Position numbers and translations under genes: made by a program. The notes beneath the pieces are model-generated. The model searched no databases. It had not been told where the DNA came from and saw only the letters and a program-made list of their open reading frames with translations. From Bombardia bombarda (lineage: Eukaryota; Ascomycota; Sordariomycetes; Sordariales; Lasiosphaeriaceae), in assembly GCA_030512295.1 (NCBI GenBank), contig JAULSR010000004.1:1550001-1614000 (forward strand): a stretch of 64,000 nucleotides of DNA, written 5' to 3'. Shown here one piece after another: positions 42,103-55,300 of the stretch. How positions within the stretch are numbered: position 1 is the first letter of the stretch; each line of letters opens with the position of its first letter.

Positions 42103-43847
42103 ATGGCCTCCTCTAGCTCGCGCCCGCGCCATCTCGATAGTACGGCCGGAAGAGAGGTCGTTTACTGCCATGGCTGCCGAAACGAGTGGTACCGCGACGA
42201 GCACGAATCGCTCGACTGCGCCCGATGTGGCAGCGATATCACCGAGATAGTACGTTGCCTCTGTCCGTATATCACGAATCCCCGTTACTAACATATGTCT
42301 AGATTGAGCCGGGAAGTGACCCACGCGACTTATCTGATGATTCTCTCCCGCGTTTCGGCGGCTCTAGCTATGGCATCCATCCTCCCCACGACGACTCGGA
42401 CTCGGACCCTGAAGAGGGCGACATTGAGGAGCAAGTCACGGCGGGGCCTGGTGGCTACTTTACGCGCCAGAGGGCATATCGGCCGCCGCCAGTGGGTGGT
42501 CGTCAACAAGCCGGTATGCCGGAGACAGATGTTATCCTGCGACGCTTCACCGATATGCTCATGAACGACTTCGGCATGCCTAGACCGGGCCCAGAACACC
42601 CTTCGCCAGCTCACGGCGGCCCTGCATCTCCAGGCGTAGCCTTTCCAGCGGCTCCAAGACTCCAACGCACAGTATTTATGTCAGGGCCGTCAGGCACTAC
42701 TACCAGCTTCACAATAACGTCCGGTGGCATGCCAGCAGGCCAAGCTGATTTCGGAACGTATGTCAACTCACGACATCATCATCATCATCATCCTCGCCTA
42801 GATATAGGAACCAGACCCCTCCACAGGCATGCAGTGATTGTAGTTTCCAACGGCAGTGCTAACGCTCTTGACCGCGCTAGGATCTTTGGCAATCTGATGA
42901 ATCCCCCTCCGCACCCCAACACCAACGACCCCAACCGTCAGCCAGGAGAAGAAGATGGACCACTCCCACCCATGGGTTTCGGCCTCGTGGGGGGTGGCGG
43001 GCTCCATGATCTCCTCTTGAGTCTTGTCAGCCCTCAGGCCGCCGTCCGCGGCGATGCCGTCTACACGCAGGAAGCGCTCGACCGCATCATTACCCAGCTC
43101 ATGGAGGCCAACCCGCAGTCAAACGCTGCCCCGCCCGCAACCCAGGACGCCATCGAGAAGCTGGAGAAGAAACGGCTCGACGACGCAATGCTGGGCGAGG
43201 AGAAGAAGGCCGAGTGCACAATCTGCATCGAGGACATGCACAAGGGCGACGAGGTCACGGTACTACCCTGCAATCATTGGTTCCATGGCGAGTGCGTCGC
43301 CATGTGGCTTAAGGAGCATAATACCTGCCCCATCTGCCGGTCGCCGATCGAGGCCCGTAATGTGCATCAAGAGTACCAACGACTGCAGCCGCCGGGTCTA
43401 CCTTTCAACTTCACCACGAGAAGACCGCGGAGAATGTTTGACCAGTCAATCCTCGAGGCCGCCGCTGCCGCCGCCGCCGCTGCCGCCGCCGCCGCCGCCG
43501 AGCGCGAGCGCGAGCGCGAGCAGCTGGATCGGCTCCCGGCGATACGCAACCTAGGCGGCGGCGGCAGCTACCGGCGCTCTGACCCGCAGACGGGAGGACC
43601 GAACTTGGGATCGCGTCGCAGCTCCATGTCGCCGCCGAACCTACGGTCGAACTCGTCGTCGCAGGATGCTTCTAGGGGAGCCCGTGTCAGGAGCCCGTCT
43701 CGTGAGAACCAGAGCCGCGACGACAGACAGAGCAGTAGCGGCGCCAGTGCCAGTGGCAGCTCGGGCGGTCCGTTGAGCTGGCTCAGAGGGCATCTTGGTC
43801 GGGGATCCGGAAGTGGCGGGTCCGATAATAGGGATCGTCGGCGGTAG
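42103..43847 (+). CDS. RING-H2 E3 ubiquitin ligase (RNF115/126-like)
   Basis: Exons 42103-42249 and 42303-43847, 563 residues. The short first exon encodes an N-terminal zinc ribbon, VVYCHGCRNEW...LDCARCGSDI, as in RNF115/RNF126-type proteins that bind ubiquitin or BAG6 clients. The central RING-H2 domain (~residues 370-415) is complete: CTICIEDM, LPCNHWFHGECVAMWL and NTCPIC, a C3H2C3 zinc pattern. Low-complexity parts include a six-His run (RHHHHHHP), a 15-Ala run before an Arg/Glu stretch, and a Ser-rich C-terminal tail. The 53-nt intron has a canonical CTAAC branch site. Confidence 0.9.
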
Positions 43848-45582
43848 AGCTCTGGAGGCTGCTGAGGCGGTGACATGATGTTTGCGTAATTTATTTCTGG
43901 GTCATGGGGCGTTTTGGTATCTGTTGTTGGTCGGCCGGCCAGCAGACAAGTGTGGTATGGCGTTTGGGTGGGAACAGGGGTGGTACGTTCTTATCTTTAT
44001 GTGACGGTTTCCTAGCATCGGATATGCATAGAGTCTTTTCGTCTCTTATATCTTCCTTACCCCTTTTTACATTTCTGAGTTTTGAGTTGTTTTTCTCAAA
44101 AAAGGGATAAAATAGGGGATTTCCATGACGGCACGATGACCTTTCTGACTACTTCTTTCTCATTTATCTAAGCAACACACACGCACGCGCACTTTTACAA
44201 ACCAAGCGAGCGTTTTATTTTGCGCTAGTTGATGAAGAAAATAGAGGGAGTTGGGCAGACAACTAGCCAGGCAGGAAATGGCCAGGAATGCGATGTTTTC
44301 TCTAGGATTCTTTCCCAAGAGTTGCGTGTATTTGCGATTCTTTTATTCTAGCAGTATCTTGCGTTACTACCTCCATCTGGCTGGCTGGTTTATCTGGGAT
44401 GAAGGGGTTACTTCTTGCATGTATGTAGGTAGGCAGAAACATAAGCGGGCGTGTTTAACATGATACGTACCATGGGCTTGATGATGTGCAGGGCCAAATG
44501 TGCACAGCATCGTGACTAACAGGGGCAGGATGGGCGATGTTATCGGGAAAGTTGGTGGTCATTATACGACAGTGGTCACAAGTAAAGACGAATGGCAATA
44601 CATATCAGAATCACATTTACTTGATTTCTTGCTCTTGTGTACGTTGTGTATTTTATGGACGTTACCTACAGCTATGTAAGTCCAGGGTAAGAAAACCGGG
44701 AAAGGTTAGGTATTGTGTAAGGCAAAAGTGGGTCCGTTCAGTCGAGTTACTCGCGGATATTCCCAGCATTCATTCCCGTCATTCCACCAACACGGAATCC
44801 GATCCACCCTACAAAGCACATACAATCCGATAAACCACATTTCAAGTCTAGCGTGCCTCAGAACGCTGATGACATCAGCGAGGCTCTCTTTCTCTCTCAT
44901 ATACTGTGTCTACGTACTACGCTTCAGATTGTTTGGTACGGCGTGGGAAGCTGCGGGATGGATGGACGACAATGAAGAGGGGTCGCGAAGGGGGACTCGT
45001 CAGCTCATCGACGCTCATTGGCCGACGCAGCCGCGTAGTCCTCCCCGTCTTGCATTGTGATAGCTGATGGGCAGCAGGGGGGGTCGCTATTTGCGCAATC
45101 CTTATCATGGTGGAATGATGCTCTGCTGAGTCTGCCTCACACGACGCCGTCTGTCCCGATGTTGGCCGGAAGATGCCAGAGTTAATTTGTTGGCAATCTC
45201 GTCTCCCTTGGTTCTCTTTCTTCTCTTATAATCGTGGTTCCCCCTCTCGGGAACATTTAGTGCTGGAACTCCAGCTTGGAACTCCAGCTTGGGCCACAGA
45301 CCTGTAACCAACCACTGACCAAAAGCTTGCGCGTCGGTCACCGTGCCGCTGGGGCATAGATGCAGCCCTATTATTACTTACCTACCTACCCATTACATAT
45401 GCGCCATTGAGTCCCCGAGGCACTGGTGAGCAGGTCGCTCGACGTTTTACTCCGGGCTCCCCAACGAGCCCGAAAGTCATATTAGTCGGGTCTCTGTCCA
45501 TATTCCCTTCCCGCTCGCTCCTCGTTCCTTGCCGGTTTGTTTGTCGCCACTTCCGCTTTGTTGCCCAAGATAAACAGCAAAC
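43848..45582. other. Intergenic region (1.7 kb)
   Basis: No gene was recognised. A 13-bp direct repeat GGAACTCCAGCTT occurs twice near 45264-45290. The rest looks like ordinary flanking sequence. Confidence 0.55.
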
Positions 45583-47430
45583 ATGCGTTTCTCACCAGCC
45601 ACGCTGCTGTTGGCGCCGGCGCTGGTCAGCGCAAACAACATCTTTTTCTCCAACGGAGGTACGTCACGTCTAGTATACAAACACGAGAGCCTACCTAGTG
45701 GCTGACTTGTACCAGAAGACGCATGGCTTGGCGACAGAGCCCCATCGGCCGACATTCGACTACTATCTTTGTCACCCACATTGGCAGAGGAGCGTGATTT
45801 GGTACGTTCAGACTCACCTACTTGGGTGGTACCACTTACTAACCAAGTCAACACAGACGTTCCGCCTCGATGTCCTCGAGTCGGAGGAGGCCTGTGGCTA
45901 TGCAAACATAACCATCAATGGGGCTCCTCTCGCCGATAGACACCGCGGCGTACTTACACTGGACCATGGCGTCATAGTCCTCGCCAACTGGCGCTTTGAG
46001 TGCATGATTTGGCGGGGCGTGGAGAGCGAGCAGTTGATGTTTCTCGACATCGAGTCTGTGAATGACCAAGCTGTCTCAGACATGGGCTTTGCTATTCGCT
46101 TCCGCCAGAGCGAGCCTATGTGGCTCACCGACATCCAGGGACAGGCCTCCATCATAACTCCCAACTCAAAGACCAACGATGACGATATCCCGCTTGACGA
46201 TGGCCCTTTCTTAGACGAGGATGAGGATGACGAGTATGAGTACGAAGACGAAGATGGGGAAGAGGGAAGCAAGCTAGAACAGGCATTAGCCGAGATAGCC
46301 TCCCTCCAAGCCCAGGTCGAAGACCTCATGGACGAGCTCTCCTTCACACACGAGCAAATGGCGGAGCTCATTGAGCGTCGGGAAAGAGAACAGCGCGTCC
46401 GCGGATGTGACAGCGTGCGATGCTACATCAAGGCCATCACCAACAAGTTCAGCGGCCACCGCCTCCCCGCCGACGGCGAATTCCATATCACCTCCGTCCT
46501 TGACCCCTCTGACACAGACGCCGAAGGCGGACCGCACAAGGGACATTGGCCGCCCAAGTTCAGGTTCCCCCACCACGGCCACGGTAACCACACACACGGT
46601 AACCATACCCATGGCAACCACACGTTCCCCCATCGTCCTCCCTTCTGGTGCCGACTGCCGCGCCACCCCCCGTTCAAGCACCGCCCCCCTTTTGGCAGAC
46701 ACCCCCCCCGCATCACAAGCCTCCTCATGGCAAGCCTCCTCATGGCAAGCCTCCTCATGGCAAGCCTCCTCATGGCAAGCATCCCCACGATAATCCCCCT
46801 CACGATAAACCTCCTCACGGCAAAGGCCCTCTAAATGGCGATGCTCCTTGGCCCTGGCAGAAGCAGAATCAAGGCGAGGGCGGCCCCCGAAATGGCGATG
46901 GTCCCTGGCCCTGCCACAAGCACGGCGAGGACGGCAGCCTCCATCTGATGCAGTGCACACCCATTCACAGGGACGGCGGCATCCCCACCATGTTCAAGAT
47001 CAGCATGTTCGCATTCTTGAGCTTCGCGGTCATACGCATCATCCGCAGACACCACGGAGGAGGAGCTGAGCAACGTGCCGCCCGCCGTGAGGCCTGCCGT
47101 CAGCGTAGGGTCGCGCGCCGCGCTGGGGTTCGTGGGTTCTTTGGTCGGGTTATGCCCTTTGGTCGATATCATCAGCAGCAGCAGCAGCAGCAGGGAGGAG
47201 GTTACTTGGGGCTGGATGTGAAGGGCGGTGATGGTGGTGCGGTTTTGCCGCGGTATAGAGATGAGGTTTTTGACGATCACCATGATGAGAAGAAAGGCAT
47301 TGTCGTTGAGGAGGGCGGTGAGGCGGAGGAGCTGTCCATGGCTGGAGAGATTGCCTCGTTTCGCACGGTGGCGGATCTGGTGGGTGACATGGTGGCCGCG
47401 GAACAGAGGCGTGTGGTTAGTTGCAATTGA
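45583..47430 (+). CDS. Unrecognised secretory/membrane protein with His-Pro-Gly repeats (frame broken at C8 run)
   Basis: Exons 45583-45658 and 45716-45801, then from 45857 on, with two canonical short introns. The first exon is a clean signal peptide (MRFSPATLLLAPALVSA) leading into NNIFFSNGGEDAWLGDRAPS. The extracellular/lumenal part has conserved-looking Cys and Trp positions (EEACGYANITINGAPLADR, LANWRFECMIWRGVES), then an acidic Asp/Glu/Tyr stretch and a short coiled coil. A HGNHTHGNHTHGNHTF repeat and then KPPHG repeats follow. The reading frame breaks in the C run 46702-46709; nine C's would keep it. The downstream frame ends with a membrane helix (FKISMFAFLSFAVI), an Arg-rich cytosolic part and a stop at 47430. 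Total would be about 580 residues. His richness suggests metal binding, which is inference only. Confidence 0.65.
46717..46776 (+). repeat. 15-bp tandem repeat, four perfect copies
   Basis: Unit AAGCCTCCTCATGGC repeated exactly four times, then continued by diverged copies to about 46835. It encodes KPPHG units. Confidence 0.93.
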
Positions 47431-49026
47431 GTTGTAGCTACTGAGTAGAGAGTCGTGGATTGGGACCTGTGGTGGGTCGAGGTGGTAGATTATGCTGGGT
47501 TTGAGCAGACATGGGAGCAACCAAATGATGTCGTGTATACGCCGGGCAGTGTTGGTCTGTTTGAGGGTTGGGCTGGGCTGGGTTGGGTCAGGTTCGGATT
47601 GGATTGGGCTTTGATGCTGTGATGGGGTAAGGTAGACATATATCGGATGGGCTTGTTAGGCATCGGTCTTTTTTCTTTTGATGATTAATGAATGGGTTTA
47701 TGGGTATCATATGTGTTGCTAACATCTGGTCACCTATTGTCGTCTGGACTAAGTATTCCTTGGTATGCTACCTAACTTCACGAGATGAGGTGGTTCATGA
47801 TATGGTCATCGGATATTCAGAAACATCCACAGTAAGGGTAATCGATCTTTTCTGGCTTTATCTCCTCAGTTCCTTTACTCGTCGTGGTTGTTGCTATTTT
47901 TGAGATGAATCACATAAAGCATTACAATCTGAAGCCGTCAGTGATAAAGGAGATAGACAAAGCCAAGATAGAATTCTTGCATGAGCTCGCTTGAAAGCAA
48001 ATAATCATCATCACAGTATATTTCAAACAGAATTTCACATACACGCATAGCAGGGCAAAGGTTTCGAGCTCAGCCATAAGGGGCTTTGATCAATGTTTGC
48101 TTAACCTCGATGCATATTGCACAGTAAATGAGTGAAATGCAAACCCACATCTATACTGAGCCCTTGTATACATTGGGTGCAAACATCTAACCAGATGTTT
48201 AAGTTCATCCCGGATGAATACTGTGTGTAATTATAGGTACCTTATACAACAACAAGTAACGCCGAGAGACGTCGCTGATTGTCAAGTTCTGCAAGCCCAA
48301 CCTAGAAAGCGCCGGACACGACCTCGATGAGCGCCCAAAGCATCAGAAGTTTCCTCGCTAAGGTTGACACACAGGTCCCACTGCCCGCTGTGGAGCTGCT
48401 GCAAGCAGCTGGGACCAGGTGCCGCAACCCTCCCAGTCCCTGTGCCTCAGCCAGGCTCGGGCTCGGTTACCAGAGCCGCCATTCAGTCAACCTGGAGGCT
48501 TATCAAAACAGCCCTTTCACTCCACTCGGCGTCCACTCAGCGGAGGGGACAGCCTGAAAGCACGCCTGGTAATTACCGAGAGAGACAGTCCATGCAAAGA
48601 TGCATCTCTGAGCCAATCGAGTGTTTGAGTCTGGACCGGCTGGAGCAACTACGCGGCACCTATCCCGGCCCTCTGCATTCAGTTGTCTGGCACCAGGGCA
48701 CCCACCACAACTAACCACGACCCAAGCGCGACAGCGGGCCTCAACTCTGGTAAATTGCCGTAATTTTCGACCGCAGCCCGGACTTTCGGATCGCTTTTTT
48801 GCAACTTTTTGCAACTTCTGCACCCCAATTTTTTTTTTCTTGCTCTACTCAGAAGGGCATTGCATGTGCATTACCTCAGCCTAACAAGCTCTAGCTATCT
48901 ACCTACTTTGCTCGTTTTGCCACGGGTAAAACAAAAATAGCTGCTCATTTGCTGGACAGGACCCTCTCCCCCCCCCCCCCCCCCACCCGCGCCGCCGCCG
49001 CCCTCACATATTACACCTCTGACATC
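47431..49026. other. Intergenic region (1.6 kb)
   Basis: Contains a short GGGTTGGGCTGGG-type repeat near 47563-47590 and a C17 run at 48968-48984 in the probable leader of the next gene. No gene was recognised. Confidence 0.55.
48968..48984. repeat. Poly-C tract (17 C)
   Basis: Uninterrupted C run 43 bp before the RanBP3-like start codon. Confidence 0.9.
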
Positions 49027-50977
49027 ATGGCCGACGATCCACATGATACCAGCAACATCTCCGACACGGTCGACACCACGGTAGTTATGGAGGATGCCGA
49101 GACGACGGCTACGCGCCGGGAGCTGAAGCAGACGACGATCTCGGAGAAAAATGGCCAGGATGGCTCAGCCCACCAGCAGCAGCAGTCGTCGTCGCAGTCG
49201 GACGACGACACGTCCGCGCCCGCAGATAAGGCCGCCGCTGCCCCCCAGCCTGGGAGGACAACACCCGACAGCGACTTGAGCGACAGCGTAACGAACCATG
49301 TGTCGTCTCCCAAGAAGAAGAGGGCACACGCCGAACTCGACCAGACTCGGGACGACACCGATGACGTCTCTGTCGAGAACGACGAATCCAAGAAGCTAGC
49401 CGCCCCCGGTGCGACTAAGAGTCGAACCGACCGGTCTGAGCCAGAGAAGAAGCGCCCGCGCGACCGCCAGGCCGTCGAGTCGGAGAGACGTTCGCAGGAC
49501 GGAGAGGTAGATCTCACCCCCAGTTCACTTGCCCTTCCCACATTTTCTAGCCTCTATACGTGGTTGCCGTCATCTAACATGCACAAAAATTCAGGAGGCC
49601 GCCTCCGCCAACAGTTCAGCCAGGTCAAGCATAGACAAGACCTCAGATTCCAAGGCTACCACTACTACAACCACAGAAATCAAACCAGCAAGCAGCGACA
49701 AGCCCGCCACTACATCAAAGTCGGCCTTTGCCAGCTCCGGGTTCGCCAAGCTCGCCTCCTCGACGACATCGCCCTTTGGCGCGCTAGGCGGCTCGGGATC
49801 GCCCAGCATATTCGGCGCAAAATCCTCGGGATCCTTCAGCGTCCTAGGGGGCGGCTCGAGGCCAGCGGCGTCGTTGACGCCAACTCCCCCTCCTCCCAGC
49901 GCGCCTCCTATCGCCCCGCCAAAAATGAGCTTTGGCAGTGGCCTGGCTGCATCATCTCCGTTTTCTGGGCTCAACGGAACCGGCGGCGGCAAGTCCGCCT
50001 TTGGCGGCTCGTTTAGCGGCGGCAGCAGTGCGTTTGGTGGTGGTGGTGGCGGGGGTAGCGTGTTTGGCGGCGGCAGCAGCAGCAGCAGCCCGTTCGGCGG
50101 CAGCGGGCTGTCAGGGGCACGTCTCGGCAACTTTGGCCAGCCCGGCAATGTCCTTAAGAGCGACAAGCCTGCCAGGCCATTTGGTGCGCCCGAGAGCGAC
50201 GCTGAAGATGGAAGCGATGATGCGGCTGATGATCGGGACAGCGATAACGGAGATGCGGTGGCTAGGTCGGATGATGGTAAGGATAGCAAGGAGACGGAGG
50301 GCGGCGATAAGGATGAGCAAAGGGATGATAAGAAGAAGACGAAGCTACACAAGAGTAAGTGTGCCAGGATTGTTACTTCCATTTCGGGAAACAGGTTGTT
50401 AGTGTGGTTTGCTAACAAACACGATTTGCAGTCGTCGTCGACGATGGCGAGAGCAAGGAGGTGACGCTCCTGGCTGTACGCGCCAAGATGTACCAGATGG
50501 AGAAGGGCATCGGCTGGAAGGAGAGAGGAGCGGGCATGCTCAAGGTCAATGTGCCCAAGGTCAGCATAGAGCTCGACGGTCTCGGTAACCCGGTCTCGGG
50601 CTCGTTCGACGCGTCTATGTTGGATGAGGACGGCGATGACGACTCGAGCAGCGGACGGAATAACGTCCGCCTCATTATGCGGCAGGACCACACGCTTCGC
50701 GTCATCCTCAACACGGTCATCGCGCCAACTATGAGCTTTAAGCTTACTCAGAAGCTCAAGGCGGCCTATGTTTTGTTTACGGCGTTTGATGATGATGGTG
50801 AGGTTAGGCAGGTGCAGATGAAGGTGAGCAATTCATCTCGGTTTTTTTTTTTTTTTTTAAGTCTGTATGGAATGTTTTCGAGCCGGTAGCTGACTTCTGA
50901 ACCAGTTGAGCGACGCAAACGCCACCAACTTTGTCAATCTTATGGAGATGATCCAGAGGCAGCTCTCTGATGTTTAA
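49027..50977 (+). CDS. RanBP3/Yrb2-like Ran-binding nuclear protein
   Basis: Exons 49027-49506, 49595-50354, 50432-50823 and 50906-50977, 567 residues. The N-terminus RRELKQTTISEKN is typical of fungal Yrb2/Hba1 relatives. A nuclear-type basic stretch follows (SPKKKRAHAELD, EKKRPRDRQ). The middle holds FG-type repeats (SPFGALGGSG, SAFGGSFSGG, SVFGG). The C-terminal Ran-binding domain is split by the last introns: VTLLAVRAKMYQMEKGIGWK, RGAGMLKVN, VRLIMRQDHTLRVILNT and NFVNLMEMIQRQL. Such proteins bind RanGTP and the exportin Crm1 and promote nuclear export. The final exon is only 72 nt. The start at 49027 is preferred because upstream codons are Pro/Thr-rich leader translated by chance. Confidence 0.9.
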
Positions 50978-52338
50978 GGGGAGAGAGTAGCACATATATT
51001 GTCTTCTTTCTCCCTCTTTTCCACACACGAATTACAGCGATTTTTGTTCCAGAGGAAGAAGAGAAGGAAGTAAAATCAAAAATCCCTGCACCAGAACGAA
51101 AGCTATGGGCGGCGATTGATTTACTAATCTTCATTCTCCCTTTTATTAATTCTGGTCTCATCTTGTTCTTTCTCCTTGTTTCTCGACTTCGTCCCCTCCT
51201 ACTCGGAAAACAACCTTCTCTTCCTACTTTCTTGAGATTTTGCAACAATTATTTTTGTTCGACGACGGCAATGATGACTATGACGCGCAAACATACAGTC
51301 ATTGAAGGGAGTCTGGTAGTGTTTGTATGTGTGTGTGTTTGAGCATTTTAGGAAGGGTTGGCGAGGGGGGTGGAAAGGGTTGTCCTTTTTTTATATACGG
51401 CAACTATGGCGGCAAGTTCTCATAGCTTGGGGGTCGGTTCAGTTCTGGTCAAACAGTTGGTATCATGAGAGAGGCCTTTTGGTATTTGAGTCAGGAGGTC
51501 GTCAGAGCTGTTAGGTTGTAGAGGTGTGTAGGAGAGAGTGTGGGGTCTGGGTCTGAGGTCTGGGGTCTGGGGTCTGGGGTCTGGGGTCTGGGGTCTGGGG
51601 AAACAAAGGAGAAGCATGAGAGCGAAACAAACAGATGGGGGACTGGTTGATTGATTGACTGATCGATGGTGGCAGCGCAATATGTGAAAATGTCAATTTG
51701 GCATTGGACGGCAGGCAGGCAAATGGGAAGGAATTACTACTATTGTAAAGCTTGGTCTGAAATTCTATACACCACCAGGCCTAGATGCCTCACGTTTAGT
51801 TTATCGTTTTGGTTGGTTGGTAGGTGGTGGTGGGTTGTCAAAGGCATGAATTCAGTTGCGTTCATTATTCTTGTTTTGGGTTTTTGATGATGAGCGTATG
51901 CTGTTTATTCTTTGAGAAGTCAATGATGGTGTTATTAGACCGTCCCTGTGTATATGCCTGCCAATATCTCGGCCGTGAAGTATTGCAGTTTTATTTACCG
52001 AGCTTTTTGATCACCGTTGGAGATGATGGTCCTCAACTCGAATGTGTTTATTGTTTCTATTTCTACATCGAGACGAAGTACCTCGATGGTCGAGCAGCGG
52101 GGTCGCCCCTTCCAGCCCAGGGGCAGATGCACGTGGTATCCCGCCACTTTCGCGCCTTCCTTTTAGCCCTCCATCCCGATAATGCGACATGGACATCGAC
52201 ACTACAACATCGCAGCGCGACTCTCCGCTTACGTGTTATTACACGTTTTCATCACACTCTCAATGTACGCTCTTTTAGCCCACAACAGGCCGTCTCGTTA
52301 CTTTGGTCGCAAAGTCTCACCAAACTTGAGATGATATC
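50978..52338. other. Intergenic region (1.4 kb)
   Basis: Contains a G-rich 7-bp minisatellite at 51541-51600. No gene was recognised. Confidence 0.55.
51541..51600 (+). repeat. 7-bp G-rich minisatellite (TCTGGGG)
   Basis: About eight copies of GGGGTCT, nearly perfect, with potential to form G-quadruplex DNA. Confidence 0.9.
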
Positions 52339-55300
52339 ATGACTTCAGGTCCAAGGAAAAGCAACTATGTTGCGGGAAATGACGATGGCGATGACATTCA
52401 CCGGGCGAAGCGCAGGCGCATGTCCAAACCAGAACCCAATCTAACCACAGAACCAGAACTAGAACCAGAAACTATAGTGGCAGGAAAAGGAGGAGACCAT
52501 GCATCTGATGACAACCCTCCAGCCCCAAGAAAGCGCAAGCCCGCAGCACCCAAAGCCAAAAAGACCAAGGACTCCCCCGTCGAGGTGGCGGCAACGACCG
52601 CAAAATGCCTAATCGAATGGCCCGCGTGGTTCAAGGACCTGGAAAAGACGCACCGCGCGCTCAACCTCGTCTTCACCTTTTGCTGCACACGCAAACATCT
52701 AGCCACCACACTCGAGACCCTGCGGTCCGCCGTCGAGTCTCACATTAAGAAGGCACTCACCGTCGAGGATGTCGCCGCAATCGTGGCCCTCCGCCCAGGG
52801 GGCATCCGATTCGCCTACGTAGACGAAGCCATGCTGCAGATCGATATCAAGGGAGCCGAGAAAGACGACACCTTTCAGACACGGTCCCGCGGCGGCCAGT
52901 CTTTTGCCCCTGACGCATCCGTCGGTGGCGTGACGGGCCTGGACGGATTTGCTGGAGGGAAGAAGAATCCTAATGAAGATGAGTCGACATACGGCAAGGA
53001 GGTGCTCTACTTTGAGTTTATCGACGAGGACCTCAAGCGCCAGGTGCAGAGCAAGAAGACAGGCGAGCCGACCAAGCCCACGCGCAGACTGCGCGAGGAG
53101 GATCTCAAGATGCCCGTCTTCAGCCAGAAGCAGATGACGACGCTCATCGAGAAGCGCAACACCAAGTTTGCCCACGCCGTGCGTCAGTTCCTAAACAAAT
53201 GTGTAACAGACAAGGTAGACCCCGAGATGGCGCTCAGGAGCGCAGCCGAGCCGTTCATCCCACGCCCTTCAACCCCCGAAAACGACGACCCGACAGATGG
53301 CGTCGGCAGCAGCACCCTCCCAGAAACCATCCCAACAGAGCGCAAAAGCATCCCCGAGATCGTCCAAGAGCTCAAAGACAGCTCCTGGTACACGGGGCAG
53401 ATCGTGCCCGACGGCCACCGCGTCTTTGACGCCCAAGAAGCCGTCCACGGCGACCTCGACTTCCTCCTCAGCCAGGACCTGGTCAACGCGCTGTACAACG
53501 CCAAGGGCATCACGCGCTTCTACGCGCACCAGGCCGAGGCCATCAACGGCCTGCACGCCGGCCGCAACGTCGTCGTGGCGACGTCGACGAGCTCGGGCAA
53601 GTCGCTCATCTACCAGCTGCCCGTGCTGCACGCGCTCGAGCACGACGGCGACACGCGCGCCATGTACATCTTTCCGACCAAGGCGCTGGCGCAGGACCAG
53701 AAGAGGAGTCTGAAGGATATGATGAGTTTCATGCCTGGGCTCGAGGGGATGTTGGTCGAGACGTTTGATGGGGACACGCTGATGGGAGATAGGAATGTGA
53801 TTCGGGACGAGGCGAGGATTGTGTTTACGAACCCGGATATGCTGCATATTACTATACTGCCACAGGAGGAGAGGTGGAGGACGTTTTTGAAGAATCTGAG
53901 ATATGTCGTTGGTTAGTTCTGACTTACACCAGCTCGTCAGAATTGCGAAATGAAGCTGATGATAGATGCTGTTTTCTTCAGTTGACGAGCTGCATTACTA
54001 CAACGGACTCATGGGCTCACATGTAGCCTTCATCATGAGACGGCTCCGGCGGATATGTGCTGCCGTTGGGAACCGGCGGGTGCGGTTCATATCCTGCTCG
54101 GCGACGGTGGCGAACCCAAAGGAGCACTTCAAGACTATATTTGGGCTTGATGATGTCTTGTTGATTGACCTTGATGGGTCTCCTTCAGGTAAGCTGATTC
54201 TAATTCTTTATATAGTTACCTTGGCTACAAAGTTAGATGTGGATTTATTGTTGACATTTATCACAGGACGCAAGGAATTCCTCTGCTGGAACACACCATA
54301 CAGGGACCCCGGAGATCCGTCGAGCGGACGCGGGAATGCTTGTTTTGAGTGTGCTAGGCTCTTCTGCCAGCTAATTCTCCGCGGCGTTCGGGTCATCGCC
54401 TTCTGCAGGGTCCGGGAGCAGTGCGAGAAGCTTGTTGGGGCTGTCAAACATGAACTGGAGAGGCTCGGGAGGGCAGAGTGCATCGCCCGAGTCATGGGCT
54501 ATCGCGGTGGCTACACTGCTCAGGACCGCCGGAGGATCGAGGCCGAGATGTTTGAGGGCAAGCTTGTGGGCATCATCGCCACGAGCGCCCTTGAGCTCGG
54601 CGTCGACATTGGCACTCTGGACTGCGTCCTCACATGGGGATTTCCCTACACAATTGCCAACCTCAGACAGCAGAGCGGGAGGGCGGGAAGGAGGAACAAG
54701 GACTCGCTGTCGGTTCTGGTGGGCGACTGCTTCGCGACTGACCAACATTACATGCAGAACCCGGATGAGCTCTTCACCAAGCCAAACTGCGAGCTGCAGG
54801 TCGATCTGGACAACATGCTGGTCAAAGAGGGCCACATCCAGTGTGCCGCCTACGAGATGCCCATCCGGCCCGCTGAGGACGCCGTATACTTTGGGCAGGA
54901 CCTACCAGAAGTTTGTGCAGAGCGCCTGGTCAAAGACGACATGGGCTTCTACCACTGCCACGATAGGTTCCGCCCCTTACCATCCAGGCTCGTCTCGATC
55001 CGCGACACGGAGGAAGAGCACTTTGCCATCATCGACATCACGCACGGCAGGAACGTCGTCCTCGAGGAGCTCGAGGCCTCGCGGGCGCACTTCACAATCT
55101 ACGACGGCGCCATCTTCCTCCACCAGGGCAACACGTACCTCGTCCGCGACTTCAGCCCCGACAAGAAGATGGCGCGGGTGGAAAAGGTCAAGGTGGACTG
55201 GACGACCAAGCAGCGCGACTTCACCGACGTGGACCCAATCGAGACGGAGGCCATCAAGCGCATCAAGGGCTCGCGCTCGCGCGCCTACCACGGCGCCATC

